Assembly (NCBI GenBank): GCA_030680575.1
Contig: JAUXVI010000007.1
Span: 1-64,000 of the forward strand
Direction of reading: 5' to 3'
DNA: 64,000 bases
From: Hylemonella sp.
GTDB lineage: Bacteria > Pseudomonadota > Gammaproteobacteria > Burkholderiales > Burkholderiaceae_C
Position numbers and translations under genes: made by a program. This document shows positions 1-9,876 of the stretch, one piece after another; the first letter of the stretch is position 1, and each line of letters starts with the position of its first letter. The notes under the pieces are model-generated. The model saw only the letters and a program-made list of their open reading frames with translations. It was not told the origin of the DNA and made no database searches.

Positions 1-147
1 CGGTTTTTCCGAGCCATTCATTCCTGTAAGACGGCCGGGTTGGGGATTGAATGATATTGCTGTTTGAACTCGTGCGGGGTCAGGTAGGCCAGGCTGCTAT
101 GGGGGCGCACGGTGTTGTAGTGGCATCGCCATGCCTCGATATCCGCG
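1..147 (-). mobile_element. IS3-family transposase remnant (3' end of orfB)
   Basis: The last 39 or so codons of the minus-strand frame ending at 18 read EAWRCHYNTVRPHSSL and then TPHEF, the C-terminal signature of IS3-family OrfB transposases. Nothing else of the DDE integrase core is present: the frame switches to KAP NTPase sequence at about 138-147. The right end of the element, if kept, lies in the first 17 bases or outside the window. This is a fragment that cannot transpose on its own. Confidence 0.85.
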
Positions 148-956
148 CCCTCGATCAGTTTGTCGAGATCCGAGGAGAGCTTTCTTTGAAGCTTTTCCAG
201 AGCTATGGCTGGCAACACGAACGGTACTTGAATAATCTTCTCAAGATAGGCCTCACCATCAAGACTTAAGGACGTTGATAGCGCGTTGGCCACTACGGCT
301 CGATCAAAGGAAAGAAGATAGACCACATTGGGGAAATCAGCCAATGCCTTCACTACTTTGAAGACCTCGCGGATCTCGACGGGTGTCAGCCGGTCTATGT
401 CATCGATAACCACAAGAAAGCGCCGCCCCCCATTTTGGAGCGCCTTGGAAATTTCAGCCTTCAACTTTGGTACGTCTTTGGGCGTCCTCTTGAATAACTT
501 GAGAAGCAACCCTACTGGTACGTCAATCCATGGGATACCAGTTCCAACTGCCACCGCCTTCCCGAGAGCACCAGAATAGTCGGCCATCATGTCGCCGGCT
601 TTCCTAAGATATTCGTTTTCCAGTTTCAGCTTGGTTTTAAACTGAGCCAGAAACTGGGCGGCAAGCTGGTTTTTGTCTTCGAACCACCAAGGATTGAAGT
701 CAATGACAACTGGCCTGGAGTCCTTCGGTTCGTCCTTTAGATAGTGCTTCACGAAATTGAGGAGTGACGACTTCCCAAGTCCCCATTGCCCATGTATCGC
801 CATAACCAAGCCCTGTGGGCTAGGCGTCTTCACAACAGACAAGGCGATCAGTTTCGCAAACGGCGCATAGCCAAACTCATCGCTTGATGGATCTGCTTTC
901 GGAATGTCAGAGCCAATATGAATGGTTGGCTCATAGGTGGGGGCATTCTTGTCCAT
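18..956 (-). pseudogene. Truncated KAP-family P-loop NTPase fused to IS3 transposase tail
   Basis: Residues 1-270 of a 312-residue frame are a KAP NTPase: Walker A GQWGLGKSS (about 55-63), the FNPWWF motif (about 88), Walker B VVIDDIDRL (about 182-190) and EKIIQVPFVLP (about 240). KAP proteins are membrane-associated ATPases, some in anti-phage or plasmid-linked islands, and usually run well past 450 residues. Here the C-terminal part is replaced by about 40 residues of IS3 transposase, joined in frame with no stop. The conserved NTPase core is intact, so a shortened product is possible, but loss of the C-terminal half makes function doubtful. Base composition is clearly more AT-rich than neighbours, suggesting acquisition by transfer. 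Confidence 0.8.
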
Positions 957-1199
957 GACGCTTCTCCCTGTACTGGCATCCTAGCATCTTGTCTAGGTTA
1001 TCGAGACAGTCACATGCAAACGCCCAAATCGGGGGAGGACTGTCTACTTTGGGGAAAATTCTCAGCCGGCCACTTCTGGCCGAATCCGGTCGTCGTCCAA
1101 GCACAGCACGCACCTCCTGCAAGACGAGCATGCAAACTCCCTAGGTCATACTCCCCGCTGGCTCCCCGCGTTGGGGCGCAGCGGCAACAAGGAACGATC

Positions 1200-1808
1200 G
1201 TGCAATCTGCCAGTGACCAGTGGTTCGACGAGGCGTACTACCAGCGCTACTACTTCGACAAAAAGACCAGCGTGGTCGACCCCGCGCATGTGGAGCGGCT
1301 GGGCGCTTTTGTGTGCAGCTACCTCAAGTACCTGCGCGTGCCCGTGAAGCGGGTGCTGGATCTGGGCTGCGGCATCGGTCTGTGGCGCGACGCGCTGGCG
1401 CTGCACTTTCCCGGCGTGGCCTACCACGGCGTGGAGTACAGCGAATACCTATGTGCCCGCTACGGCTGGGAGCGCGGTTCGGTGGTGGACTACCGGAGTG
1501 CCGAGCCGTTCGACCTGGTGATCTGCCAGGGTGTGCTGCCCTACCTGAGCGCGGCCGACCTGAAGCTGGCACTGCACAACCTGGGCCTGCTTTGCCGCGG
1601 CGCGCTGTATGTGGAAGCCGTGACGCGCGAAGACTACGAGCGTGACACCATCGACGAGACGCTGACCGACCCGCGCCTGTTCCGCCACCGCGCCCAGCTG
1701 TACCGGCGTGGCCTGTCGGAAGGCTTCATGGAGTTGGGCGGCGGCATCTGGCTGAGCCGCCAGGCTGAGGTGCCGCTGTTTGAACTCGAGTGCACGGGCG
1801 AGCGCTGA
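1200..1808 (+). CDS. Class I SAM-dependent methyltransferase
   Basis: The product is 202 aa if translation starts at the GTG at 1200; the frame is open further upstream to 918 but that part has no family character. Motif I VLDLGCGIG lies near residue 52, followed by an acidic motif II region (YHGVEYSEY) and the FDLVICQGVLPYL segment typical of Methyltransf_11/25-type small-molecule methyltransferases. The substrate cannot be told from sequence. It stands alone between the KAP/IS scar and a bidirectional terminator. Confidence is good for the fold and low for the exact start. Confidence 0.8.
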   Translation: MQSASDQWFDEAYYQRYYFDKKTSVVDPAHVERLGAFVCSYLKYLRVPVKRVLDLGCGIGLWRDALALHFPGVAYHGVEYSEYLCARYGWERGSVVDYRSAEPFDLVICQGVLPYLSAADLKLALHNLGLLCRGALYVEAVTREDYERDTIDETLTDPRLFRHRAQLYRRGLSEGFMELGGGIWLSRQAEVPLFELECTGER

Positions 1809-1811
1809 CGC

Positions 1812-1874
1812 GCTATTGTTTTAATAGCTACTTGCGCATGATTGACAAGGGCCAGAGGCCAATTTGGCTTAAAA
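1812..1874 (+). repeat. 63-bp Comamonadaceae-type repeat, copy A1
   Basis: One of three ungapped 63-bp copies in the window (others at 11936-11998 and 38504-38566, the last inverted). All begin GCTAT, contain a GCGC block near position 23, and end AATTTG(A/G)CT(C/T)AAAA. This copy lies directly downstream of the methyltransferase stop. Its first 17 bases can fold on themselves (GCTATT...AATAGC). Function unknown. Confidence 0.75.
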
Positions 1875-1902
1875 AAACGGCACCCTCGGATGCCGTTTTT
1901 TT
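1871..1902. terminator. Bidirectional rho-independent terminator
   Basis: AAAAAACGGCA and TGCCGTTTTTT pair around an 8-nt loop, giving an A-run on one side and a T-run on the other. It sits between the plus-strand methyltransferase (ends 1808) and the minus-strand phosphodiesterase (ends 1974), so it can serve both. Confidence 0.85.
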
Positions 1903-1973
1903 ATGTGCGGATCACACCGCCATGAAGGCGAAGACCCCAACACCCATGCCCCAACTTGGCAGGGGTCGTGTGT

Positions 1974-2780
1974 CTATTCACCCAGCCAGAAACGCTCGCT
2001 GCGGTCGAGGAAGTCGTGCACGTGAACGGTGACGGTTTCCTCGCCCAGCAGCACCACGCTGTACTGCGGCGGCTCGTGACTGCCGCCAATCTTGTCTGTG
2101 GCGTCAAGCCGCAGCGCCACCTGGTGGTTGGTGCCACGCATGGTCGAGTAGGGAATGCCCAGCCAGGAGCCGAAGATGGGCCGGTGCACATGGCCGAAGA
2201 ACAGGTGCTTGATGCGATGCGTATGGCCCTGCAGCGCACGCCGGAACGGCGCGGTGTCGAGCAGGGCGATGCGGTCCATCGACGGGATGCCAAGCGCAAA
2301 GGCCGGGTGGTGCATGAACAGCAGCACCGGCCGGTCGTCTTGCGCCAGCCGCTCGGTCAGCCACTGGGCACGCTGCTCGCACAGCACGCCATGGCTGACA
2401 CCGGGCTCGTTGGTGTCAAGGAACAGGCCGCGGTAAGCACCGACGGCCACCTCGTATTGCACGAAGCCGTTGGCATCGACCGGCACCTGCGGGAAGTACT
2501 CGCGGAAATTGGCGCGGTTGTCGTGGTTGCCCAGGATGGGCAGCACCGGCATGGGCAGGCGGGCGAGCTGCCCGGCCAGTTGCCGGTAGGCGTCCTTGTG
2601 GCCAACGTGGGCCAGGTCGCCGGTCACGACGCACAGCGTGGCGTCGGCATGTTCCTGCAGCATGCTGTCGATGCAGAGCGCCAATCGCTTGGCAGGGTCC
2701 AGCCCGTAGAGGGCATGGCCCTGCTCGACGAGATGGACGTCCGTGAGATGGAGGAACTTGAACACGGGCCGTCCTTCCAT
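1974..2780 (-). CDS. GpdQ/CpdA-type metallophosphoesterase (class III phosphodiesterase)
   Basis: This 268-aa calcineurin-like enzyme carries the full set of binuclear metal ligands: TDVHL near residue 13, GDLAH (about 53), GNHDNR (about 83), HHP (about 155) and GHVH (about 195). The order matches class III cyclic-nucleotide and glycerophosphodiester phosphodiesterases (CpdA, GpdQ). Its ATG overlaps the TGA of the binding-protein gene by one base, so it is translated as the last gene of the ABC operon. From context I infer hydrolysis of an imported phosphodiester, such as a glycerophosphodiester, rather than cAMP. No signal peptide, so it should act in the cytoplasm. Confidence 0.85.
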   Translation of the reverse strand: MEGRPVFKFLHLTDVHLVEQGHALYGLDPAKRLALCIDSMLQEHADATLCVVTGDLAHVGHKDAYRQLAGQLARLPMPVLPILGNHDNRANFREYFPQVPVDANGFVQYEVAVGAYRGLFLDTNEPGVSHGVLCEQRAQWLTERLAQDDRPVLLFMHHPAFALGIPSMDRIALLDTAPFRRALQGHTHRIKHLFFGHVHRPIFGSWLGIPYSTMRGTNHQVALRLDATDKIGGSHEPPQYSVVLLGEETVTVHVHDFLDRSERFWLGE

Positions 2781-4042
2781 CAGCGCGGCAGCAGGGCCTG
2801 CACGTCGCGCGTCATGGCGGCGAGGGCTTTCTCTGGCGTGGCTTCCTTGGAAATCACGCTCTGGATGTGGTCCTTGATGACGTCGGTGATCTTCAGGCCG
2901 TTCTCGCCGGGGAAGGCATACCAGCCGGTGAGCACCGGCAACTGCTTGATGGCGGTCAGGTAGTTCGGGTGCTGCTCATAAAAGGACTTGAGCAGGTTGG
3001 CATCGTTGGCGGGAATGGTGTTGGCGGGGAAGTAGCCCGTGCCCTGCACCATGGCGGTGGCGCCCAGCGGGCCGGTGGCGAACTTGATGTATTCCCAGGC
3101 CGCTTTCTGCTTGGCCGGGTCCTTGGCAAACATCATGGCCACGTTGCCGCCCGCTGGCAGGCGGCCGTTCTTCTCGATCGGCATGCGGGCGGTGCGCAGG
3201 TCGAAACGGTTGCCGACCTGCTTGGTGATCAGGCCCAGGCGCGAGGTGGAGGTCACCAGGATGGCCAGATTGCCGGAGACAAAGTCCTGGCTGGCGGTAT
3301 TGAGCGAGCCGTCGCGCATCTCGCCGTCTTTCACGACCTTGGCAAAAGTCTGCATGGCGGTCTTGCCGGCCGGGCCGTCGAAAGCCACTTTTTTCTCGTC
3401 GGGCGTCAGCATGGTGCCGCCGTTGGAAAAAACCAGCGCCTGCCACATCCAGTTGCCGGTGATTTCCCAGTCCATGTGCATGCTCTGGGTGCCGGCATTG
3501 GCAGCCTTGGCCTTCTTCGCCAGGTCGGCAATGCCGTCCCAGCTGGTGGGGAACTGCTCGGGCGAGACGCCGGCCTTGCGCACCAGGTCGGCGTTGAAAT
3601 ACACGATGGGCGTCGACAAGGAGAAGCCGATGCCCACCTGCTTGTCGCCCACCTGGCCGAGCGAGAGCAGCGCCTTGTCGTAGCCCATCTTGGCCCAGTC
3701 TTTTTCGCTCTTGATGAAAGGGGTCATGTCGACGGCAATGCCGCGGTCAACGAAAACGCGCTGGCGGTTCAAGCCCTGGTAGGACACGTCGGGCAGCTGG
3801 TTGGTGACCGCCTGGCGCAGGGATTGCTGGGCAGCTTCTTCATAACCCGGGGTGGGCGCGCGGAAGGTCACCTTGTATTGCGGAAACTTGGCCGTGAAGT
3901 CACGGGCGATTTTCTCGTGCACCTCCTTGAAGATGCCGGCATAGGGATAGTCAACCACGATCTCCACGGGTTGTTGGGCCTGGGCCAGGCCGCTGACCAG
4001 CAGCGCACTGGCCGCGATGGATTTCAGAAAAACACGTTTCAT
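2780..4042 (-). CDS. ABC transporter substrate-binding protein, UgpB-like
   Basis: A 420-aa periplasmic binding protein (SBP_bac_1/8 fold). The start at 4042 is chosen because it begins a clean signal peptide (MKRVFLKSIAASALL, cleavage after AQA near residue 22) and has a GGAG ribosome-binding site upstream. Open sequence before it has no family character. UgpB-like features include the YVDFN-type region replaced here by IVYFNADLVRKAG and the C-terminal GTGYFP and W-Y-A-F-P-G-E segments. The family binds sn-glycerol 3-phosphate, glycerophosphocholine or sugars; the GpdQ-like enzyme next to it favours a phospho-compound. Ligand assignment is inference. Confidence 0.85.
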   Translation of the reverse strand: MKRVFLKSIAASALLVSGLAQAQQPVEIVVDYPYAGIFKEVHEKIARDFTAKFPQYKVTFRAPTPGYEEAAQQSLRQAVTNQLPDVSYQGLNRQRVFVDRGIAVDMTPFIKSEKDWAKMGYDKALLSLGQVGDKQVGIGFSLSTPIVYFNADLVRKAGVSPEQFPTSWDGIADLAKKAKAANAGTQSMHMDWEITGNWMWQALVFSNGGTMLTPDEKKVAFDGPAGKTAMQTFAKVVKDGEMRDGSLNTASQDFVSGNLAILVTSTSRLGLITKQVGNRFDLRTARMPIEKNGRLPAGGNVAMMFAKDPAKQKAAWEYIKFATGPLGATAMVQGTGYFPANTIPANDANLLKSFYEQHPNYLTAIKQLPVLTGWYAFPGENGLKITDVIKDHIQSVISKEATPEKALAAMTRDVQALLPR

Positions 4043-4077
4043 GGGATTCACTCCTTGGTGGATAGAGAGGGTGAGGT

Positions 4078-4911
4078 TCAGCCTTTGACGCCGGTGAGCG
4101 TCACGCCTTCGATGAACCGCTTTTGGGCGGCAATGAACAGAAGCAGCAACGGCGCCGTGATCAGCACCGTGCCGGCCATGAGCGGGCCGTAGTTGATGCC
4201 GGCCTCCTCGTTGCGGAAGAACATGGTGCCCAGCGGCGGCGTGGCCAGCTCGGGCGAAGAGATCACCAGCAGCGGCCAGAAATAGTCGTTCCAGTGCCAG
4301 ACCACCGAGAAGATGGCAAAGGCAAACAGGGCCGGCACGGCGGCGGGCAGCATGACGCGCCAGACCAGCTCGAACTCGCTCATGCCGTCCAGGCGCGCGG
4401 CGTGCACCAAGTCGTCCGGCACGGTGCGGAAAAACTGGCGCATCAGGAAGATGCCGAAGGCCGAGATCGAGAACGGCACGATCAGCGCCGACAGCGTGTT
4501 GAGCATGCCCAGGTGGTGCAGCATCACGTAGGTCGGGATGGCGGTGGCCTGGTGCGGAATCATCAGCGCCAGCAGCACCAGACGCCAGGCCCAGGTCTTG
4601 CCACGAAACTCCAACTTGGCAAAAGCGTAAGCCGCCGGCAGCAGCACCAGGATCTGCAGCACCAGGATGGCGGCGCAGACCACGATGCCGTTCCACAGGT
4701 AGCGCAGCAGCGGCACCCGCGTCAGGGCCTCGGTGTAGTTCTCGACCAGGGCCAGCCGGGTGGGCAGCAGGGTCAGCTCGCGCGTGAAGACTTCGTCCAC
4801 CGGCTTGAGCGAGGTCAGCACCATCCAGATGAAGGGGGCGAGGAACACCAGGGCGCCCGTCATCAGCAGCAGATGGCGCACAGTGCGAAAGAAAAAGGTG
4901 GGCGAGTTCAT
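4078..4911 (-). CDS. ABC transporter permease, UgpE-like
   Basis: A 277-aa inner-membrane permease (MalFG/UgpE type) with about six hydrophobic segments. The start at 4911 (MNSPTFFFRTVRHLL) is supported by the 4-base ATGA overlap with the stop of the upstream permease. The EAA loop that contacts the ATPase is visible as AARLDGMSEFELVWRVMLP near residue 185. Second permease of the heterodimer in the importer encoded by 2780-6951. Confidence 0.88.
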   Translation of the reverse strand: MNSPTFFFRTVRHLLLMTGALVFLAPFIWMVLTSLKPVDEVFTRELTLLPTRLALVENYTEALTRVPLLRYLWNGIVVCAAILVLQILVLLPAAYAFAKLEFRGKTWAWRLVLLALMIPHQATAIPTYVMLHHLGMLNTLSALIVPFSISAFGIFLMRQFFRTVPDDLVHAARLDGMSEFELVWRVMLPAAVPALFAFAIFSVVWHWNDYFWPLLVISSPELATPPLGTMFFRNEEAGINYGPLMAGTVLITAPLLLLFIAAQKRFIEGVTLTGVKG

Positions 4912-5780
4912 CCGTAGTGGGTCTTTCGTTCCATGGTGCTGTGCTGCACCTGGGTCAGGAAGAAGATGCCGGCAATGAACACCACCGTCATGGCACTGGC
5001 ATACCCCATGCGGAAGAAGCTGAAGCCTTCCGCGTAGATGGTGTGCAGCAGCACCTCGGTCGACTTGTTCGGGCCGCCGCGCGTCAGCACATGCACCGTG
5101 TCGAACACCTGCAGCGCACGGATGGCGCAGACCGTGACCACGAACAGGGTGGTGGGCCCCAGCAACGGCCAGGTGATACGGCGAAAGCGTTCCCACGGAT
5201 GGGCGATTCCGTCCAGTGCGCCGGCGTCGCGGATGTCCTGCGGAATGCTTTTCAGGCCGGCCAGGAACAGCACCAACGCCAGCCCCGACATCTGCCAGAT
5301 GCCAATGGCAGCCAGCGAGTACAAGGCCAGCCGGCGGTCATTGAGCCAGTCCTGCGGTGTCAGGCCGACCCATTGCAGCAGGTGATTGACCAGGCCGGCG
5401 CTCGGGTGCAGCAGGAACTGCCACACCACGGCCATGGCGATCAGCGTCGAGGCCACCGGCATGAAAAACGCCGTGCGGTAGAAGCCGCGCAGCTGGGTGT
5501 CGGACTCGATCAGCAAGGCCGCGCCCAGACCGATGGTGACGGCACCGCCGGTCACCAGCACGAGGTAGAGCAGGGTGTTGGCCAGCGACTTGCGAAACAC
5601 CGGGTCGTTCCACAGTTCGGTGTAATTGGCCAGTCCGATCCAGTTCAGCGTGGCGGCGCCGAACTGCCAGTCGGTCAGTGACATCACGGCGACGGTGGCA
5701 ACCGGCATCAGCAGCAAGACGATGAGCAAGACCGTTGCCGGCGAGAGCAGCAGCCAGGTGGTGAGGGGATGGACGCGCAT
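4908..5780 (-). CDS. ABC transporter permease, UgpA-like
   Basis: A 290-aa permease with six predicted membrane segments starting at residue 9 (WLLLSPATVLLIVLLLM). The EAA loop reads IRDAGALDGIAHPWERFRRI near residue 190. It overlaps the UgpE-like gene by 4 bases and follows the ATPase gene by 19 bases. Membership of the MalFG family is clear; the transported substrate is inferred only from neighbours. Confidence 0.88.
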   Translation of the reverse strand: MRVHPLTTWLLLSPATVLLIVLLLMPVATVAVMSLTDWQFGAATLNWIGLANYTELWNDPVFRKSLANTLLYLVLVTGGAVTIGLGAALLIESDTQLRGFYRTAFFMPVASTLIAMAVVWQFLLHPSAGLVNHLLQWVGLTPQDWLNDRRLALYSLAAIGIWQMSGLALVLFLAGLKSIPQDIRDAGALDGIAHPWERFRRITWPLLGPTTLFVVTVCAIRALQVFDTVHVLTRGGPNKSTEVLLHTIYAEGFSFFRMGYASAMTVVFIAGIFFLTQVQHSTMERKTHYG

Positions 5781-5799
5781 GGTGGGTTACCCGGGCCGT

Positions 5800-6943
<1,144 letters not shown>

Positions 6944-6951
<8 letters not shown>

Positions 6952-7648
6952 GACAGGCCTCCTTGTGTGCGGGCAGGTGCGTAAGCACCCATTGCGTGAG
7001 TTGGTCGTAGGCATCGAACCCCATGACCTGGGGCAGCAGGTCCTCCGGCTGGCCGGCATAACCCGCCCGATGGGCTGCAAAACGAACCTGCGCTGCTTGG
7101 GCGCAGCGTGCGTCCATGACGGAGTCGCCCACGAACAGCACTTGCGAAGGCGGCAGTTCCAGTTGCTGGAGCACTTGCAGCAAGGGATCGGCGGCCGGCT
7201 TCGGCGCGGGCGCATCGCCGAGTCCGACGATGGCATCAAAGCCGACGGTGAGGTCGTTGGCAACCAGCAGGGCCTCGGTGGAGCCGCGGTCGCGGTTGGT
7301 GCAGATGCCCAGTTTCAGACCTTGCGTCTTCAAAGCGCCCAGCGTCTCGGACACGTGCACAAACAACGGCGCCGTTACCAGCCAGCGCTGCGCGTAATGG
7401 GCCAGGTAGTCCTCTTCCAGCTGGGTCGCCTGCTTGGCGTCCGGTGCTGAAACCTGCAGGGCCAGCGCCTGACGGAACATGGGGCGCAGCCCCTCGCTGA
7501 GCGCGGAGCGCAGGCGCGCCATCGGCACTTCGCGCAAACCGGCTTGGATCAGCACGTCGTTGGCAGCGGCAGCCAATGACGGCAGGGTGTCGACCAGCGT
7601 GCCATCGATGTCGAAAACGACTGCTCGAATATGATCATTCTTGTTCAT
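6944..7648 (-). CDS. HAD-superfamily phosphatase, phosphoglycolate-phosphatase-like
   Basis: About 234 aa. Motif I VFDIDGTLVDT near the N-terminus holds the nucleophile and general-acid aspartates; motif III and IV appear as KPAADPL and GDSVMDARCA. The cap domain is of the PGP/Gph helical type. First gene of the transporter operon, it could dephosphorylate the product released by the phosphodiesterase. Three in-frame ATGs (7678, 7657, 7648) precede the DxD motif; I chose 7648 because family members begin close to it, but none has a clear ribosome-binding site. The inverted repeat at 7638-7671 overlaps the start region. Confidence 0.85.
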
Positions 7649-7671
7649 ATTTGCCATACTACGAACAAGAA
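7638..7671. promoter_or_regulatory. Perfect 9-bp inverted repeat, candidate DeoR operator
   Basis: TTCTTGTTC (7638-7646) and GAACAAGAA (7663-7671) are exact inverse complements separated by 16 bases. The pair sits at the start of the HAD-transporter operon and about 90 bases before the divergent DeoR gene. GTTC/GAAC half-sites resemble those of GlpR-type regulators. Assignment as the operator of the neighbouring regulator is inference. Confidence 0.55.
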
Positions 7672-7762
7672 GTGTCATTTTTATGACTCAAGCTGAGCTT
7701 ATATTGCAGGCAAGCCCATTTGCTTTTGATACGGCGCATGCTTGCGCTCACGCCCTCAACAC

Positions 7763-8560
7763 ATGCTCAAAGCCGCCCGCCACAAGGAAATCGTTGCCCT
7801 GGTTCAGGGCGGCGGTGTTGTTGAAGTCAATGCGCTGGCCCTGCGCTTCCAGACCTCCCCCATCACGATCCGGCGCGACCTGATCGAGCTGCAAGAGCGT
7901 GGCCTGCTGGAGCGCACGCGCGGTGGCGCCGTCTCGGGCGAGGTGATTGCGGAAGGCTGGGCGCGCTACGAAAGCATCAGTTATGCCGAGCGTGAACGGG
8001 AGCAATCCCGCGAAAAACGCGCCATCGCAGAACTGGCGGCGCAACTGGTGTCCGATGGCGACTGCATCCTGGTCAACGGCGGCACCACCTCGCGCCACTT
8101 GGCAGAGGCCTTGCGCGGCCACCAGAATCTGCACGTCGTCACCAACGGCCTGACGGTGGCGATGGAGTTCGCCCGCAGCCAGAATGCGGCGGTCTACCTG
8201 CTGCCAGGCATGGTGGATTTCAAGAAGATGGCCTCGGTCAGCCGGCCGGCGCCCGGGACGTTCGACGACATCTCCGTGCGGGCGGCTTTCCTGGGCGTGC
8301 ACGGCATTTCTCCGGCCGGCGGCATTGGCATGCTGTCGCCGGAAGAAGCGGCCATGAACCGCGCCTTCATCGACGCGGCGCAGACCGTGAACGTGCTCGT
8401 CGATTCATCGAAATTCAACTCGCAGGCGATCTTCCGCATCTGTGAAATGAATCGGGTCACACGCGTTGTGACCGATACCGGCATCGCGCCCGCGACACGC
8501 CAGGCACTGGAGTCGCAGGGCATTGAAGTGCTGCTGGCCTCGCCGGAAGAAGCCGCCTGA
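7763..8560 (+). CDS. DeoR/GlpR-family transcriptional regulator
   Basis: A 265-aa repressor: an N-terminal DeoR winged helix with recognition helix in SPITIRRDLIELQERG (about 29-44), then a DeoRC sugar-phosphate-sensing domain (NGGTTSRHLAEAL, VTNGLTVAME, KMASVSRP). Start at the ATG 7763 (MLKAARHKEI) matches family N-termini better than the ATG seven codons earlier. Divergently transcribed from the HAD-Ugp operon, so the natural reading is that it represses that operon and is relieved by a phosphorylated intermediate. The ligand is not deducible. Confidence 0.88.
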   Translation: MLKAARHKEIVALVQGGGVVEVNALALRFQTSPITIRRDLIELQERGLLERTRGGAVSGEVIAEGWARYESISYAEREREQSREKRAIAELAAQLVSDGDCILVNGGTTSRHLAEALRGHQNLHVVTNGLTVAMEFARSQNAAVYLLPGMVDFKKMASVSRPAPGTFDDISVRAAFLGVHGISPAGGIGMLSPEEAAMNRAFIDAAQTVNVLVDSSKFNSQAIFRICEMNRVTRVVTDTGIAPATRQALESQGIEVLLASPEEAA

Positions 8561-8605
8561 CTTCACGCCTGCGCTCGCGCAGGTGTTGCTGCGTTCCTGC
8601 ATGCC

Positions 8606-9823
8606 ATGGCCTACGATGCAACCATGGCCCAGCCCCTCATCCTGTTCGGCGCCTTCGACCGCCACAACTTCGGCGACCTGCTGTTGCCGCACATCGCGGC
8701 GGCGCTGCTGCCGGAGCGCGAGCTGATCTTTGCTGGCTTGGCGGCGCGCGACTTGCGAGCGCACGGCGGCCATGCGGTGCGCGCGTTGAGCGAGGTGCGC
8801 ACTGCGCTGGGCACGCAGCCGGTGGACCTGCTGCACGTGGGCGGTGAGATTCTGACCACCACCGCCTGGCAGGCGGCCGTGATGCTGCTGCCGCCCGACG
8901 AGGTGCAAGCCACCTTGGCCTATCTGCAGGCGCAGCCTCAAGAGCAGGCGGCCTGGGTACAAGACATGACCGGCTCGGCCGGGCAGGCCCCGTATGTGAC
9001 CGACCGCACCCACTGGCCAGCGCTGCAGCGCGTGCTCTACGCCGGCGTGGGCGGGGTGCAACTGGCACAGAGCGAGCCGGGCTTGCGTGCGGAAGTGCTG
9101 GCCAAGCTACGCGCCGCCGATGCCGTGGGCGTGCGAGACGTACAGACCCAGCGCACGCTGCAAGCCGCCGGCATAGACGCCACGCTGCTGCCTGACCCGG
9201 CGGTGCTGGTGGCTGAGCTGTTTGGCGAGCGCATCACGCAACACGGCGCACAAGGCGAGGTGGCGCCACTGCGCCAAACCTTTCCGCAGGGCTACCTGGC
9301 AGTGCAGTGCAGCGCCGAGTTCGGCGATGACACCACGCTGAACGCACTGGCGGCCCAGCTCAAGCAAGTCGCCGCCGCCTGTGGTCTGGGCCTGCTGCTG
9401 TTGCGCGCCGGCGCCGCGCCCTGGCATGACGACCTGGGTGTGCTGCAACGCCTTGCGACGCGCTTGGCGCCGGCCACGGTGCAGGTGGCCGAGTCGCTCA
9501 ACGTGTGGGACATCTGCGCCCTGATCGCCCACAGCCGCGGCTACTGCGGCAGCAGCCTGCACGGGCGCATTGTGGCCATGGCCTATGCCCTGCCACGCAT
9601 CAACCTGCGCCCGCCGGCATCGCCGCAGCAAGCCGCCAAGCAGGCGGCGTTCGCGGCCACCTGGGACGATGCGAACGTACCCGCCACCGTGGACGTGCCG
9701 CAGCTGGCGGATGCCATGCAGCAGGCCCTGGCGCTGCCTTCCCGCGCGCTGCAGGACACGGCCGATCGGCTGGCGGCGCAATACCGGCGCGGCTTCGAGG
9801 CACTGCGCACCCAGTTGACATGA
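8606..9823 (+). CDS. Polysaccharide pyruvyl transferase family protein
   Basis: A 405-aa protein with the PF04230 layout: N-terminal FGAFDRHNFGDLLL, a central GVGGVQLA segment and RDVQTQRTL, and the C-terminal hallmark YCGSSLHGRIVAMA. Family enzymes transfer pyruvate from phosphoenolpyruvate to sugar residues of exopolysaccharides. No glycosyltransferase or polysaccharide cluster surrounds it, so the acceptor is unknown. Either of two ATGs (8606 or 8624) could be the start; neither has a strong ribosome-binding site. Confidence 0.8.
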   Translation: MAYDATMAQPLILFGAFDRHNFGDLLLPHIAAALLPERELIFAGLAARDLRAHGGHAVRALSEVRTALGTQPVDLLHVGGEILTTTAWQAAVMLLPPDEVQATLAYLQAQPQEQAAWVQDMTGSAGQAPYVTDRTHWPALQRVLYAGVGGVQLAQSEPGLRAEVLAKLRAADAVGVRDVQTQRTLQAAGIDATLLPDPAVLVAELFGERITQHGAQGEVAPLRQTFPQGYLAVQCSAEFGDDTTLNALAAQLKQVAAACGLGLLLLRAGAAPWHDDLGVLQRLATRLAPATVQVAESLNVWDICALIAHSRGYCGSSLHGRIVAMAYALPRINLRPPASPQQAAKQAAFAATWDDANVPATVDVPQLADAMQQALALPSRALQDTADRLAAQYRRGFEALRTQLT

Positions 9824-9876
9824 GCCGGTGACGGGACAGGCTGGTCAAGATGGGAAAATAGCGGGTTGACCTCACA

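Noticed and set aside
918-1199. N-terminal extension of the methyltransferase
   Set aside because: The extra 94 residues lack family similarity; the GTG at 1200 gives a normal-size enzyme.
4043-4696. N-terminal extension of the binding protein gene
   Set aside because: Out-of-frame reading of the permease gene; signal peptide begins at 4042.
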